From positions 3,779,118 to 3,843,117 of the forward strand of contig NZ_CP011144.1 of assembly GCF_000972865.1 (NCBI RefSeq): a stretch of 64,000 bases of DNA. Direction: 5' to 3'. The number at the start of each line of letters is the position of its first letter. Position 1 is the stretch's first letter. The position numbers were made by a program, and so were the translations under genes. The DNA comes from Pseudoxanthomonas suwonensis. GTDB taxonomy: Bacteria; Pseudomonadota; Gammaproteobacteria; Xanthomonadales; Xanthomonadaceae. Under the pieces are notes generated by a model. That model had not been told where the DNA came from. It did no database searches and was given only the letters and a program-made list of their open reading frames with translations. Positions 63,548-64,000 of this stretch are shown here, in pieces.

Positions 63548-64000
63548 GGCGACCCGGTGCATGCATGCCGGGCCGAGGCGGCCGGCGAGTCGACCGCCGG
63601 ACATGCGGCCGTGATGCCGGCGTCCAACGGGGCGCGGCGCTTCCGCTCGTGCTGTGGCTGATCGTGATGATGGTGGCGACGATCGGTGCTTTCGCGCTGG
63701 CCTCGCGCGTGGAGATGCTGCAGGGCAAAGTGCAGGCCGACGGCGCGCAGGCCCAGGAGATCGCGCGCGCCGGCATTGAGTACGCGATGGCGCGCCTGGC
63801 CGATCCGCATCCGCAGCGCCGATGGGCCGCCGATGGCCGGACGTACGCCTGGTCCTTCGCAGGCGCGTCCGTCGAACTGCGGATCGTCGACGAGTCGGGC
63901 AAGGTCGATATCAACCACGCCGATCCCGCACTGCTTGCGGCGCTGCTGTACGCCGTGGGCGCGGAGCCGTCCGCGGCGCAGCAGCTGGCTGGCGCGATCG
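63544..64000 (+). CDS. gspK: Tip pseudopilin GspK, incomplete at the window edge
   Basis: The first 152 residues of GspK, the large tip pseudopilin that caps the pseudopilus. An Arg-rich leader (about 1-30) precedes [20 protein letters not shown], which lacks the usual Glu +5, as is normal for GspK. The globular part starts with [14 protein letters not shown] and the typical [18 protein letters not shown]. The rest lies beyond the window. Confidence 0.9.
   Translation, partial: MRRPGACMPGRGGRRVDRRTCGRDAGVQRGAALPLVLWLIVMMVATIGAFALASRVEMLQGKVQADGAQAQEIARAGIEYAMARLADPHPQRRWAADGRTYAWSFAGASVELRIVDESGKVDINHADPALLAALLYAVGAEPSAAQQLAGAI

Overview
This is a GC-rich chromosomal segment (roughly 70% G+C outside one island) of a gammaproteobacterium, most likely Xanthomonadaceae/Lysobacteraceae (Lysobacter, Luteimonas or Pseudoxanthomonas type). 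That placement is an inference. It rests on the type II secretion operon order, two DUF6491-like secreted proteins, the many palindromic intergenic elements built on TGTAGGAGC, and core gene orders shared with Gammaproteobacteria (nudJ-mnmA-hflD; clpS-clpA / infA / aat / trxB / ftsK-lolA-rarA).

Layout. 0-12 kb: end of a flagellar cluster (flgA, flgM, flgN), a histidine kinase, a kinase plus GGDEF-EAL-REC pair, a large PAS-GGDEF-EAL protein and an MCP-like transducer. Sigma-28 (FliA) type promoters ending in GCCGATAC precede flgM, the MCP and (further on) motA; a near match precedes the PAS-GGDEF-EAL gene. 12-27.6 kb: housekeeping genes for tRNA modification, proteolysis, initiation, N-end rule, redox, DNA translocation, lipoprotein transport and replication restart, separated by three families of palindromic repeats. 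27.7-47.3 kb: envelope, redox and small-protein genes (cardiolipin-synthase-like lipoprotein, lipocalin, Tat-exported oxidoreductases, a PNPOx protein with a histone-H1-like tail, MscS), then motA-motB-TPR-S4-diguanylate cyclase on the minus strand, then a CoA-transferase/OprB/flippase operon and a patatin lipoprotein.

47.3-58.4 kb is an accessory island of lower G+C. It holds remnants of an effector-like gene and a tyrosine recombinase, an orphan immunity-like lipoprotein, and a complete Tn5053/Tn7-like transposition module (tniA-tniB-tniQ-tniQ2, all with 4-base overlaps) with a divergent unknown gene, a putative regulator and a dyad operator between them. About 330 bases beyond the transposition genes lies an unusual 93-nt tRNA (UAU anticodon, 22-nt variable arm). 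Immediately downstream is a tight operon of two small unknown proteins, two tandem Rv2179c-like 3'-5' exoribonucleases (the first frameshifted at a C7 tract) and a HAD phosphatase of the RNA-repair (SAK) type. This tRNA plus RNA-processing operon is the best candidate for an undescribed system in the window.

58.5-64 kb: the type II secretion operon gspE-F-G-H-I-J-K, running off the right edge. Its GspE lacks both CxxC pairs of the usual zinc motif.
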